NCBI GenBank assembly: GCA_937870635.1
Contig: CALMZP010000160.1
Coordinates: 1 to 40,916, forward strand
From: an uncultured Acidobacteriota bacterium
GTDB taxonomy: Bacteria > Acidobacteriota > Thermoanaerobaculia > Gp7-AA8
Direction of reading: 5' to 3'
DNA: 40,916 nucleotides
Below are positions 28,613 through 36,468 of the stretch, in pieces (position 1 is the first letter of the stretch; each line of letters begins with the position of its first letter). The translations under genes and the position numbers were made by a program. The notes below the pieces were generated by a model. It saw nothing but the letters and a program-made list of their open reading frames with translations. It was not told the DNA's origin and did no database searches.

Positions 28613-29341
28613 TCAGATGAGTTGAACGGCGAGATAAAGCGTGAACAGGGACAGCGCGGGCGCGAACGACTTCCGATCGATCCACGGCGAGACGAAAACT
28701 CCGGCGAGAACGCCGGGAACGAGACCGGCGAGAACCATCAGAAACAGATGAGGATCGAAGCTCCGCTGTCCCACATGCACTGCAAAGCTGAGCAGAGCGA
28801 CGATCCACCCGAACATGCTGCTCGTGGCGGCAAGCTGCGGAATGCCCCACGCCGTCAGGATGAGCAGGACCGGCACGAGAAGACTTCCCGAGCCGGCAGC
28901 CGTGAGTGTCACGAATCCCCCCACGATTGCTCCGGAAATGAAGAGCGCGCGTGGATCGGAGGCCGCATCGACGGGATCGGGCTTGGGCCTGGAGCGGATC
29001 CATACGGCGATGGAGGTCGTGAAGAGGCTCACCGCCACCGCGCGCCGGATGAAGAGGTCGCTCGGCGACAGGCCGTTGTTCACCAGCAGCGAAACCGCCG
29101 CGATACCGACCACACCGCCGGCGACGACGATCCAACCCTGGCGCCCCGGCCAGTTCCCGGCGGAGCGATGAGCGATTGACGCCGTGAGCTTCGACACCAC
29201 GAGCGTGGCCAGGCCCGTCGACACAGCTACCGACGGGCGATACCCGGCCATGATGAGCAGCGGCGTGAGAAGAGAGCCCGTTCCGATCCCGGTCGCCCCG
29301 ATCAGAGTTCCTCCGAGCAGTCCAAAGAGAGCCTCACGCAC
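28613..29341 (-). CDS. TauE/SafE-family sulfite/sulfate permease
   Basis: 242 residues from GTG 29341, chosen because AGGAGG lies about 7 bp upstream; it overlaps the sat stop by 8 bp. About eight helices, two TauE/SafE halves (ALFGLLGGTLIGATGIGTGSLLTP and AIVGGFVTLTAAGSGSLLVP). Members move sulfite, sulfoacetate or related anions. Position between sat and cysH suggests sulfate uptake or sulfite release in this pathway. Confidence 0.88.
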   Translation of the reverse strand: MREALFGLLGGTLIGATGIGTGSLLTPLLIMAGYRPSVAVSTGLATLVVSKLTASIAHRSAGNWPGRQGWIVVAGGVVGIAAVSLLVNNGLSPSDLFIRRAVAVSLFTTSIAVWIRSRPKPDPVDAASDPRALFISGAIVGGFVTLTAAGSGSLLVPVLLILTAWGIPQLAATSSMFGWIVALLSFAVHVGQRSFDPHLFLMVLAGLVPGVLAGVFVSPWIDRKSFAPALSLFTLYLAVQLI

Positions 29342-30395
29342 TGCCGGCCTCCTGACGGAAGGCGGCGGCCAGGACGGCGGCGACCTCCGGACGGGTGAAC
29401 TCCTCCGGCAGAGCGATCCCCTCACGAAGCCGCCGCCGCACCTCGGACCCGCTCAGCAGGAGCCGCTCGGCCAGGGCATGGCCGCACGTCTTTCTGCTGG
29501 CCACCCCCTGGCAGCGCAGGCAGTAGAAGACTTCGTCGAAGAAGAGCGGCTTGATGCCGATGCGATCGCCGAACGACGCGACGAGCTTCTGTGCGTCGTA
29601 CGGTCCGTAATAGCGGCCGACGCCGGCGTGATCGCGTCCGACGATGAAGTGCGTGCAGCCATAGTTGCGACGGATGATCGCGTGGAGGACGGCTTCGCGC
29701 GGCCCCGCATACCGCATCCACGCCGGAAGCGGTGTGAAGAGCACCCGGTCGGGCGCGAAGTAATGATCGAGCAGAGCGCCGTAGCAGCGCAGACGAACAT
29801 CGGCCGGAATGTCGTCGGCCTTCGTCTCGCCGACGAGCGGATGAACGAGCAGCCCGTCGGTGACCTCGAGCGCGACGCGGAGAACGTATTCGTGCGCGCG
29901 GTGGATCGGATTGCGAGTCTGGAATCCCGCGACACGCTTCCAGCCCCGCTCCGCGATTTCCGCCCGCACTGCGGCGGCCGTGAGCCAGTCCGCTCCACCG
30001 GCAACGCTGCCCGGCGTGCCGCGCCATTCCACTTCCCCGGCGATGGCAAACTCGCCGGCCGCATGGAAAGCCGCGACACCGGGATGATTCTGGTCATCGG
30101 TGCCATAGATCTTCTTCGCCCAGTCACGGAGCGGGATGCGGAACCCTTCCTGAAGACGCAGGGTTCCGACGATGGCATCGCCGTGAACGAGCGACAGGTT
30201 CGGTTCCGCTGGCAGATCATCCGCCTGCAAAAGCAGAGGGATCGGCCATACCTCGCCGCCGGGAAGCTCCAGACCCTCGACTACCGAGCGGGCTTCGTCG
30301 AACGTCATGAAACGACTCACCGGAGCGAACGCGCCGGTGCTCAGCAGGGCCAGATCGTTGAGGGCACGCGCAGAAATTCGGATTGATCGGGACAT
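29334..30395 (-). CDS. sat: Sulfate adenylyltransferase (ATP sulfurylase)
   Basis: 353 residues. Active-site motifs QTRNPIHRAHE and GRDHAG plus the C-terminal zinc-type cysteines (YCLRCQGVASRKTC). Makes APS from ATP and sulfate. ATG 30395 (or 30398) follows AAGGAG; an upstream ATG at 30413 overlaps the sir stop and is less likely. The single-protein Sat, rather than CysDN, fits direct APS use by cysH. Confidence 0.95.
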   Translation of the reverse strand: MSRSIRISARALNDLALLSTGAFAPVSRFMTFDEARSVVEGLELPGGEVWPIPLLLQADDLPAEPNLSLVHGDAIVGTLRLQEGFRIPLRDWAKKIYGTDDQNHPGVAAFHAAGEFAIAGEVEWRGTPGSVAGGADWLTAAAVRAEIAERGWKRVAGFQTRNPIHRAHEYVLRVALEVTDGLLVHPLVGETKADDIPADVRLRCYGALLDHYFAPDRVLFTPLPAWMRYAGPREAVLHAIIRRNYGCTHFIVGRDHAGVGRYYGPYDAQKLVASFGDRIGIKPLFFDEVFYCLRCQGVASRKTCGHALAERLLLSGSEVRRRLREGIALPEEFTRPEVAAVLAAAFRQEAGSA

Positions 30396-30409
30396 CATTT
30401 TCTCCTTGT

Positions 30410-32095
30410 TCATCCTTCGACTCCGTGGGGAACGCGGCCCGGCGACTCATCACGCACCGCGACGACAATGGGCGCACCAGCGAGCAGCGCGCGAATCTCT
30501 TCTTCGGAATGGCGGCCGAGGAACTGCCGCAGCGTTTCTCCCCCGCTCCGGCCGGCTTCGAACGACCGCAGCAACCTCTCGATCGACGCCGGGACGTCAC
30601 TCGCCGGGCAGCGGTAGCCGACCGGGCGCGCCAGCGACGCCTCGCTGCCAAGCCCGCCGCCCACGCAGAAGTAATAGGCGTCGACCAGCTGATCGCCGAC
30701 GCGAATCTTCTTTCCCTCGATCCCGATGTCGGCGATCCAGTGCTGGCCGCAGCTGTTCGGGCATCCCGTCACATGGATCTTGAGCTGTTCGCTGTATTCC
30801 GGCAGCCGCTGGTCGAGCTCGCCGACCAGCCACCGTGAAAAGGTCTTCGTCTCGGTGATGGCGATCTTGCAGAACTGCGTGCCGGTGCAGGCGATCGTCC
30901 CGCGGACGAACGGCGACGCCGCCGTCTGGAGGCCGGCCGCGCTCAAGTCTCGCGCAACCGTTTCCGCCCGCTCCATCGGGACATTCGCCACGAGGAGGTT
31001 CTGCATGATCGTCGTCCGCAGTTCCCCTGACCCATGGCGCTCCGCCGCATCGGCCGCCGCGCGCATTTGCGGAACGAGCATCCGCCCCCGCAGAACGGCC
31101 GCTCCCACGTACGCATAGCCCGGCTGCCGCTGCGCATGGATCCCGACGTGATCGCGATACACGTCTTCGGGAGGATGCTCCGTCACACCCCTTCTCAACT
31201 GGAATGGAAGCCGTGCCTGAATGGCCTCCAACGCCTCGGCCGCGGTCCACCCATGCTGCAGAAAGAGATACTTGAGGCGCGCGCGCTCGCGATGCTCGCG
31301 GAGCACGCCGGCGTCACGAAACACTTCCGCCACGGCACGAACGGCAGGGATCACTTCGTTCCAGCCGAGAAACACATCGAGCTTTCTGGCCAGATGCGGC
31401 TCGGAGGAGAGCCCGCCGCCCACACGGAGGGAAAATCCGATCTCTCCGTTCCAGTCCCGAACCGCCGTCAGGCCGACATCGTTGATCTCCGGATAGGAGC
31501 ACCAGAGGCGGCAGCCGGTGATCGTCACCTTGAACTTCCGCGGCAGGTTGTAGAACTCACGGTCGCCGACCAGGCTTCGAGTGGCCTCGATGGCGAGCGG
31601 CGACGCATCGCAGATCTCGTCGGCGTCGAGGCCCGCCAGCGGGCAGCCCGTGATGTTGCGCGCGTCGTCGCCGCACGAGCCCATCGTCGTCAACCCATGC
31701 GTCCACAACGTGTCCAGCAGATCTGGCAGCGCCTCGGCAGGAATCCAGTGGAGCTGCACGTTCTGCCGCACCGTGATGTCCGCCACGCCTCCGGCATACG
31801 CTTCGGCGGCATCGGCGATGGCGCGCAGCTGGTGCGAGCGCAGCAGTCCATTGGTCACGCGGATGCGCACCATGAACCAGGGAGCGGACTTCCCCTCGCC
31901 TCCCTTGCCGCCCAGAACTCCGGCACCATCCCCCTGCGTGTAGACGCCCCACCAGCGGAGGTACGTGGAGATCCACTCCTGCGGGATCGCGTCGAATCCG
32001 CGCCGCGCGTACAGCCGCAGCTCGTCCAGCGCTTCCCACGGGTTCAACTCCCGCTTCAGCCGTTCCACCCTCTGTGCTTTTGTCTCGACTGTCAT
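30410..32095 (-). CDS. Siroheme [4Fe-4S] sulfite (or nitrite) reductase
   Basis: 561 residues, two ferredoxin-like and two siroheme-binding halves. The cluster/siroheme cysteines are C-T-G-T-Q-F-C (IACTGTQFCKIAITETK) and C-P-N-S-C (VTGCPNSCGQHWIAD). Family includes assimilatory sulfite and nitrite reductases; the sat-cysH neighbourhood makes sulfite the likely substrate, reduced to sulfide. First gene of the operon, preceded by a Cys-Cys leader peptide and paired hairpins. Confidence 0.93.
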   Translation of the reverse strand: MTVETKAQRVERLKRELNPWEALDELRLYARRGFDAIPQEWISTYLRWWGVYTQGDGAGVLGGKGGEGKSAPWFMVRIRVTNGLLRSHQLRAIADAAEAYAGGVADITVRQNVQLHWIPAEALPDLLDTLWTHGLTTMGSCGDDARNITGCPLAGLDADEICDASPLAIEATRSLVGDREFYNLPRKFKVTITGCRLWCSYPEINDVGLTAVRDWNGEIGFSLRVGGGLSSEPHLARKLDVFLGWNEVIPAVRAVAEVFRDAGVLREHRERARLKYLFLQHGWTAAEALEAIQARLPFQLRRGVTEHPPEDVYRDHVGIHAQRQPGYAYVGAAVLRGRMLVPQMRAAADAAERHGSGELRTTIMQNLLVANVPMERAETVARDLSAAGLQTAASPFVRGTIACTGTQFCKIAITETKTFSRWLVGELDQRLPEYSEQLKIHVTGCPNSCGQHWIADIGIEGKKIRVGDQLVDAYYFCVGGGLGSEASLARPVGYRCPASDVPASIERLLRSFEAGRSGGETLRQFLGRHSEEEIRALLAGAPIVVAVRDESPGRVPHGVEG

Positions 32096-32103
32096 GAAAT
32101 GCG

Positions 32104-32127
32104 AAGGCCCGCCTTGCGGCGGGCCTT
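32104..32127 (-). promoter_or_regulatory. Hairpin near the sir start (second stem of the leader)
   Basis: Arms AAGGCCCGCC (32104-32113) and GGCGGGCCTT (32118-32127) with a four-base loop, ending only ~9 nt before the sir ATG. Could mask translation start. Its 5' arm (minus strand AAAGGCCC) can pair instead with the end of the upstream hairpin. Confidence 0.6.
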
Positions 32128-32140
32128 TCCCTGGAAACAG

Positions 32141-32177
32141 AAAGGCCCATCGCCGTGCTCGCCGGCGATGGGCCTTT
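32141..32177 (-). terminator. Terminator-like hairpin between leader peptide and sir
   Basis: 14-bp perfect stem: AAAGGCCCATCGCC (32141-32154) and GGCGATGGGCCTTT (32164-32177), 9-nt loop, followed on the minus strand by CTTTCTGTTT. It may terminate the upstream methyltransferase transcript or act as the terminator of a cysteine attenuator; the second is favoured by the leader peptide just before it. Confidence 0.65.
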
Positions 32178-32202
32178 GTCGTCGTTTACCCGTTCTCTGT
32201 GA

Positions 32203-32271
32203 CTAGACGAATGCCTCCGCGCCGTTCGAGCCGTGAGCGTTACAACACATCGGTCGGTACGCGGAAATCAT
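32203..32271 (-). CDS. Candidate cysteine leader peptide of the sulfate-assimilation operon
   Basis: Reading frame of 22 codons from ATG 32271; an inner ATG at 32250 gives MCCNAHGSNGAEAFV. Two consecutive TGT cysteine codons follow that inner Met. It ends at TAG 32203-32205, 25 nt before the terminator-like hairpin and 107 nt before sir. No ribosome site is seen, and a weak promoter-like TTGCGT-AAGATG pair would place the transcript start close to ATG 32271, as in leaderless cysteine leader peptides described in mycobacteria. Translation is inferred, not shown. Confidence 0.5.
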   Translation of the reverse strand: MISAYRPMCCNAHGSNGAEAFV

Positions 32272-32310
32272 CGTGTGCGCATCTTGCGGGTGCGCGGATG
32301 GAAACGCAAA

Positions 32311-33426
32311 TCAGAAGTGTTGATTGCGCAGGACGACGCGCAGATCCTGCGGGCCGAAGATCCGGGCATTGATCGCTTCGACGACGCGCCGGAGCGCCGG
32401 CGGATCATCGGGACGGCTCTCGAGCGCGGTGCCTTCCGGCAGCGGATGCACCGCGCGCACTTCCTCGACATCGAACCCGTGCTCGCGGCCAAGGAGGACG
32501 AGCGCGGCCGGGTGGCGCGGTGCCAGGTGCGTCGGATCGCGCCAGAATTCGGATCCGCTGACGATGATCGACTCGGCGTTGGGCGTCTCGATCATGAGCA
32601 CTCCGCCCTTCTTCAGAACACGGGCGGACTCGCGGAACAGGGCAAAAAGCGCATCGACGGGAAGATGTTCGACGACATGGGCGGCGAGGATCGAACCGGC
32701 ACTGCCATCCGGCATACCCTGGAAGCATTCGGGAATGCCGCTGAGCGTGACCTCGAAGCCGCGCTGCCTGAGATCGGCGACCGAGCGCTCGTTCGTATCG
32801 AAGCCGCGCGCCTCGACGCCCCGCTCGCGGCAGATCTCGAGAAATTCGCCACGTCCGCATCCGAGATCGAGAGCCGGCGGTGATTGCGCCGCGCGGGCGG
32901 CGTACGGCTCCATCGCGGCGCGCACTTCCGCCGCTGAGCCGCGCAGACCGTCCTCGAGACGGCGATAGAGAAAGTCGCTCGCGATCTGCGGCGCGCTGGC
33001 GCCGGCGGCGATGATGGGATTGGTGACGTCGCGCAGGCGGACGGCGAGGGTCTCGATCTTCTGATCGAGCGCCGCGATGAGCGCGTCATTCCGCCGCGAC
33101 GCGATGGGGATCAGCTCGCGGATCTCTCGAATGTCCTTCGCGAGTGCGGTCTCCGAGTGACGGAGGTCGCGCTGCACGGACTCGACATCGCCACGCAGAT
33201 CGGCGCGAACGGCTTCGCCGAGCGCGCGGACCTCGTTGACGAGATCGAGGAGGACGAGGTTGAAGTCGCGCTGCCGGTCGCGGTCGGCGGCGCCGGCGCG
33301 ACGCAGGAACTTGTGAAGGACCTTCTGAAGGAAACCACCCTCGCGATAGCGCCGGTCGTCCCGCCAGACCTCGCGCCAGCCGTCGGCGCCCGCGGGCGGC
33401 CCCTCGACATACCGCTCGTCACTCAT
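32311..33426 (-). CDS. SAM-dependent methyltransferase with N-terminal helical region
   Basis: 371 residues from ATG 33426. Residues ~60-165 are charged and probably coiled coil (VNEVRALGEAVRADLRGDVE). The class I methyltransferase core follows: ALDLGCGRGEFLEICRERG (motif I), AAHVVEHLP, and LKKGGVLMIETPNAES. Substrate unknown; similar architectures occur in polysaccharide or lipopolysaccharide gene sets, but no such genes are nearby. Codons upstream to 33543 derive from the heptamer hairpin and are excluded. Confidence 0.8.
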   Translation of the reverse strand: MSDERYVEGPPAGADGWREVWRDDRRYREGGFLQKVLHKFLRRAGAADRDRQRDFNLVLLDLVNEVRALGEAVRADLRGDVESVQRDLRHSETALAKDIREIRELIPIASRRNDALIAALDQKIETLAVRLRDVTNPIIAAGASAPQIASDFLYRRLEDGLRGSAAEVRAAMEPYAARAAQSPPALDLGCGRGEFLEICRERGVEARGFDTNERSVADLRQRGFEVTLSGIPECFQGMPDGSAGSILAAHVVEHLPVDALFALFRESARVLKKGGVLMIETPNAESIIVSGSEFWRDPTHLAPRHPAALVLLGREHGFDVEEVRAVHPLPEGTALESRPDDPPALRRVVEAINARIFGPQDLRVVLRNQHF

Positions 33427-33451
33427 GGGAGGGAGGATAGCCGAAGTGGGA

Positions 33452-33584
33452 GTGCGGCAGCTGGAGCCAGCCTTCGGCCGGTCGATTTTGGATTTTGGAT
33501 TTTGGATTTTGGATTGTGGGCCAATCCAAAATCCAAAATCCAAAATCCAAAATCGAAGGCCGAAGGGCGACTCCAGCTGCCACC
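33452..33584. repeat. Extended inverted repeat containing a 33-bp perfect period-7 hairpin
   Basis: Core arms 33483-33515 and 33523-33555 are perfect complements built from GATTTTG heptamers, loop GTGGGCC. Outside them GCAGCTGGAG/CTCCAGCTGC and CCTTCGGCC/GGCCGAAGG also pair imperfectly, extending the structure to ~130 bp. Located between rplI (3' end) and the methyltransferase gene (5' end). Confidence 0.9.
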
Positions 33585-33594
33585 CTCCAACACC

Positions 33595-34116
33595 TTACGC
33601 TTCGGCTTCGGTTTCGGCGTGCGCCGAGGCGGGAGCCACGGCCGCGGCTTCCGCTTCATCGATCCGCTCGACGCCCTGCGCCACGACTTCGACCTTGATG
33701 TGCGCGGTCACTTCGCGGTGCAGGCGAACGTCGACTTCGTGCACGCCGATCGACTTGATCGGATGCGCGAGCTCGATGCGGCGCTTGTCGACTTCGACAC
33801 CCTTCGCCTCGAGCGCGTCGGCGATCTCGTTCGCCGTCACGGAGCCGAAGAGCTGGCCGTTCTCGCCGGTGCGCTTCTCGATCGTGATCTTCACGCCCTT
33901 GACGGCAGCAGCAGCCTTCTCGGCCTGCTCCTTCTCCTTCTGGGAGAGGAGTGCCCACTTCTTCTTCTCCTGCTCGACGGACTTGAGGTTTCCCGCCGTC
34001 GCTTCGCGAGCAAGATTCTTCGGGAAGAGATAGTTTCGCGCGTAACCGTCTTTCACGGAGACGACATCGCCCCGGGTACCGAGGCCGCGGATCTCTTCAA
34101 TCAGTATGACTTTCAT
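33595..34116 (-). CDS. rplI: 50S ribosomal protein bL9
   Basis: 173 residues. N-terminal MKVILIEEIRGLGTRGDVVSVKDGYARNYLFPK is the bL9 signature (shown here only in part: the G-x-x-G-D-x-V-x-V core). Longer than the usual ~150 because of an Ala/Glu-rich tail (AETEAEA). Binds 23S rRNA near the L1 stalk. AAAGGA lies 8 bp before ATG 34116. Overlaps the DUF2232 gene by 20 bp. Confidence 0.97.
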   Translation of the reverse strand: MKVILIEEIRGLGTRGDVVSVKDGYARNYLFPKNLAREATAGNLKSVEQEKKKWALLSQKEKEQAEKAAAAVKGVKITIEKRTGENGQLFGSVTANEIADALEAKGVEVDKRRIELAHPIKSIGVHEVDVRLHREVTAHIKVEVVAQGVERIDEAEAAAVAPASAHAETEAEA

Positions 34117-35161
34117 GAGAGTCATCCTTTCGCTTGAGTTTTCTGAAATCAAAAAATGGATCGAACAGGCCCGCGATCGCGAGCAGAAACAGTCCCAGAC
34201 CGGTGATGCACAGCAGGGCCAGGAGAATGAATCCGAAGATCGTCCCCACGGCGCCCGCTCCCGCTTTGACGAGCATGAAGCGGAACACGGCCAGCCCCTG
34301 CATCAGGTAGAGAAACACCACCACGGCAAGGACGTTGGCCGCCACCAGCCGCGGCGATCCGGTCGCGAGCGGCGTGATTCCGCCGAACACGAATCCGAAC
34401 AGCAGCCACTCGGGCAGGGACAGATGACGGAACAGATACGAGCGCTCGGCCTGATCGACGACCGTCCGGTTCGCGGCGAATGTACGCCATGACTTGAGGC
34501 GGCCGACCATCATCAGGCTGAGAACGAAGATGAGGGAAAAGTCGATGAGGATCCACGCCGGCAGGACCTGCATCGCGGACTCCATCCACCCCTCGACCCC
34601 GCGTACGAGGTCGGGTCGGGCGTTGTTGTCGCGATAGAAGGCCACGATGCGCGCGGACATCTCCCGCGCCTGCGCGACCTGAATCGCGAAGGGCGAGAAG
34701 CCGGCCACTGTGCGCATCAGAACCTCCGTCAGCCCGAGGCCGACGGCGCTGCCGGTCAGGGCGAACATCAGCACGGTGCCGAACGGCTGACCGCGCTCGA
34801 CGAGCGGCAGTGCGGCCATCGACGGTACGGCGATGGAGAGCACCAGTGCGGCGAGCGAAGCGTAGGCCATGCGCGACGAGGCGAGTGCGGTCGAGACGTT
34901 CGCGACCTGGATGAAGTAACCGGCCGTCAGGATCACGGCGACGGTAAACGCCCCCCAGGCCACACGCCGCCCATTGCGCAACGCGCACTGGAACAGGGCG
35001 GCGGGAGCAAAGACGAGCAGCGGCGAGATCAGCATCAACGCCGTGGCCACGCCGTAGCCGAGCGCCGTGCGCGTGCCGCGCATCGACGCCCCGCCATCGG
35101 GGCGGCCCGATGCGGCCGGAGCCGGCCGCATCTCGCTCTGCTCCAGAGAAGTCACGATCAT
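34097..35161 (-). CDS. DUF2232 multi-pass membrane protein
   Basis: 354 residues with about eight to nine hydrophobic helices (TALMLISPLLVFAPAALF, LLFGFVFGGITPLATGS). Its position between rpsR and rplI is the hallmark of DUF2232/YybS-like proteins in several phyla. Function unknown; tight linkage with ribosomal genes hints at a growth- or envelope-linked role. Overlaps rplI by 20 bp. Confidence 0.8.
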   Translation of the reverse strand: MIVTSLEQSEMRPAPAASGRPDGGASMRGTRTALGYGVATALMLISPLLVFAPAALFQCALRNGRRVAWGAFTVAVILTAGYFIQVANVSTALASSRMAYASLAALVLSIAVPSMAALPLVERGQPFGTVLMFALTGSAVGLGLTEVLMRTVAGFSPFAIQVAQAREMSARIVAFYRDNNARPDLVRGVEGWMESAMQVLPAWILIDFSLIFVLSLMMVGRLKSWRTFAANRTVVDQAERSYLFRHLSLPEWLLFGFVFGGITPLATGSPRLVAANVLAVVVFLYLMQGLAVFRFMLVKAGAGAVGTIFGFILLALLCITGLGLFLLAIAGLFDPFFDFRKLKRKDDSHESHTD

Positions 35162-35172
35162 GCGCTCCGCGC

Positions 35173-35481
35173 TCAGTCGGTGGCGAAGGGAATGAGCGCC
35201 ACGGTGCGGGCGCGCTTGATCGCGTTCTGCAGCTTGCGCTGGTGCAGCGCGCAGGTACCGGAGATGCGGCGCGGCAGGATCTTGCCCCGCTCCGGAATGA
35301 ACTGCTGCAGCATCTTCACGTCCTTGAAGTCGATGTACTCGAGCTTCTCGACGCAGAACTTGCAGACGCGTTTGCGGCGGTAAAAGAACTTCTTCTTGCC
35401 GCCCTGCTGTCCGCCGGGACCGCCTTCACGACGATCACCACCGCCGGTGCGAGGGCCGCGGGATGGGGTGCTGGTAGCCAT
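35173..35481 (-). CDS. rpsR: 30S ribosomal protein bS18
   Basis: 102 residues. Core [21 protein letters not shown] is typical, and the C-terminus [18 protein letters not shown] fits S18. Retains possible zinc ligands CKFC and CALH (the cysteine-containing form). A Gly/Arg-rich N-terminal extension of ~30 residues is unusual. Partner of S6 in the 30S platform; both are encoded here in one operon. Confidence 0.96.
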   Translation of the reverse strand: MATSTPSRGPRTGGGDRREGGPGGQQGGKKKFFYRRKRVCKFCVEKLEYIDFKDVKMLQQFIPERGKILPRRISGTCALHQRKLQNAIKRARTVALIPFATD

Positions 35482-35498
35482 ATGTCATCTCCTCCTGT

Positions 35499-35909
35499 TC
35501 ACACCGTCTCGTCGACGGCAACCGGAGCCTCGGCCTGTACCGGTTCGGCGGCAGCGAATGCCGGAGCCGGACGGACGCGCTCCTTCTTCGGATTCTTCTT
35601 GGCAAGCTTGTCGGCGCGCTTCAGATCGAGATCCGTGCGCACGATGAGGTGGCGCAGGATGCGATCCGAGTTCTTCATCCGCCGGTCGAGCTCCGCGAGC
35701 GAGCCTTCGCTCTCGAACACGAAGAGGTGGTAGTTGCCCTCGTTGAACTTGTGGATGGGATAGGCGAGACGACGACGGCCCCACGCTTCTTCGGTCTTCA
35801 GCGTGGCTCCGGTGCCCTCACCGACCGTGCGGAACTCGGTGATGAGCGCGTTGGCTTCTTCCTCCGGTACTTGCGGAGAAAGAATAAACAGGACTTCATA
35901 AGTCCTCAT
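35499..35909 (-). CDS. rpsF: 30S ribosomal protein bS6
   Basis: 136 residues from ATG 35909, preceded by AAGGAGGAAT, an almost full anti-16S match. Starts MRTYEVLFILSP and contains GRRRLAYPIHKFNEGNYHLF and the LRHLIVR strand. The tail past residue ~105 is a low-complexity Ala/Val/Glu extension similar in style to that of bL9. First gene of rpsF-rpsR-DUF2232-rplI; ssb, often present between S6 and S18, is absent. Confidence 0.96.
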   Translation of the reverse strand: MRTYEVLFILSPQVPEEEANALITEFRTVGEGTGATLKTEEAWGRRRLAYPIHKFNEGNYHLFVFESEGSLAELDRRMKNSDRILRHLIVRTDLDLKRADKLAKKNPKKERVRPAPAFAAAEPVQAEAPVAVDETV

Positions 35910-35931
35910 GATTCCTCCTTCTGGCCTGGCG

Positions 35932-35952
35932 GGATCCCGCTCTGCGGGATCC
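35932..35952 (-). promoter_or_regulatory. Leader hairpin of rpsF
   Basis: Perfect 9-bp stem GGATCCCGC/GCGGGATCC with a 3-nt loop, ~23 nt upstream of the rpsF start. S6:S18 autoregulatory leaders exist in many bacteria; whether this hairpin is one needs structure comparison. Confidence 0.4.
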
Positions 35953-36007
35953 AAGGAGCAAGGCAGGTTGTAAAAGAATGTCCAGCCCCGTGGGACCGGG
36001 ACCGGCG

Positions 36008-36036
36008 ATTCTAAGCAAAGGTGGCGGAGGGAGCAA
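36008..36036 (-). promoter_or_regulatory. Probable rpsF operon promoter
   Basis: Minus strand TTGCTC (36036-36031), 17-bp spacer, TAGAAT (36013-36008). Predicted start ~36001, leader ~90 nt containing the hairpin. The -10 match is good, the -35 weak. Confidence 0.5.
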
Positions 36037-36046
36037 TTATTTCTCC

Positions 36047-36206
36047 CCCACCCTTGCCGCCGTGACGCCCGCCGCCCTCACCCCCGTGACGCCGCCCGCC
36101 CAACCCACCGTACGGGAGGTGGATGGGCGGCGTCACGGGTGGGCGGATGGCGGGCGTCACGGGGGGGCGGGTGGGTGGCGTCACGGTGGCGCGGGTGGGC
36201 GGCAAG
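36047..36206. repeat. GC-skewed inverted repeat in the rpsF-tRNA gap
   Basis: The 297-bp gap between rpsF and tRNA-Thr holds no gene. Its main content is two CCGTGACGCC-type words on the left facing three GGCGTCACGG words on the right, with G-runs (GGGTGGGCGG, GGGGGGGCGGGTGGG) on the + strand. It can fold into an imperfect long hairpin or G-quadruplexes. Nature unknown. Confidence 0.6.
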
Positions 36207-36282
36207 TGGAGCCGTTGACCGGACTTGAACCGGTGACCTGCTGATTACGAATCAGCTGCTCTACCAACTGAGCTACAACGGC
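36207..36282 (-). tRNA. tRNA-Thr (anticodon CGT)
   Basis: 76 nt including encoded CCA. Acceptor GCCGTTG pairs with CAACGGC; D-arm GCTCAGTTGGTAGAGC; anticodon stem CTGAT/ATCAG with loop TCGTA-type giving CGT, reading ACG; T-arm GGTTCAAGTCC. All four arms fold. Confidence 0.97.
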
Positions 36283-36320
36283 TTACTGCGGCAGGACCCC
36301 GAAGAACAGCAAGGCGCGCG

Positions 36321-36349
36321 ATTCTATTCACGCGGCCGCAGACTGTCCA
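36321..36349 (-). promoter_or_regulatory. Promoter of tRNA-Thr
   Basis: Minus strand TGGACA (36349-36344), 17-bp spacer, TAGAAT (36326-36321); start near 36314, about 32 nt before the tRNA 5' end. Confidence 0.6.
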
Positions 36350-36391
36350 GCACGGCGGCGCCACCGCCGCTGTGGTAGCTTTTCTTCTGCT

Positions 36392-36468
36392 GCGCCCTTA
36401 GCTCAACTGGACAGAGCATCAGACTTCGGATCTGAGGGTTGGGGGTTCGAATCCCTCAGGGCGCACCA
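36392..36468 (+). tRNA. tRNA-Arg (anticodon TCG)
   Basis: 77 nt with encoded CCA. Acceptor GCGCCCT/AGGGCGC, D-arm AGCTCAACTGGACAGAGC, anticodon loop CTTCGGA (TCG, reads CGA), T-arm GGGGGTTCGAATCCC. Its last 13 bases overlap the 3' end of the response-regulator gene on the other strand. Confidence 0.97.
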
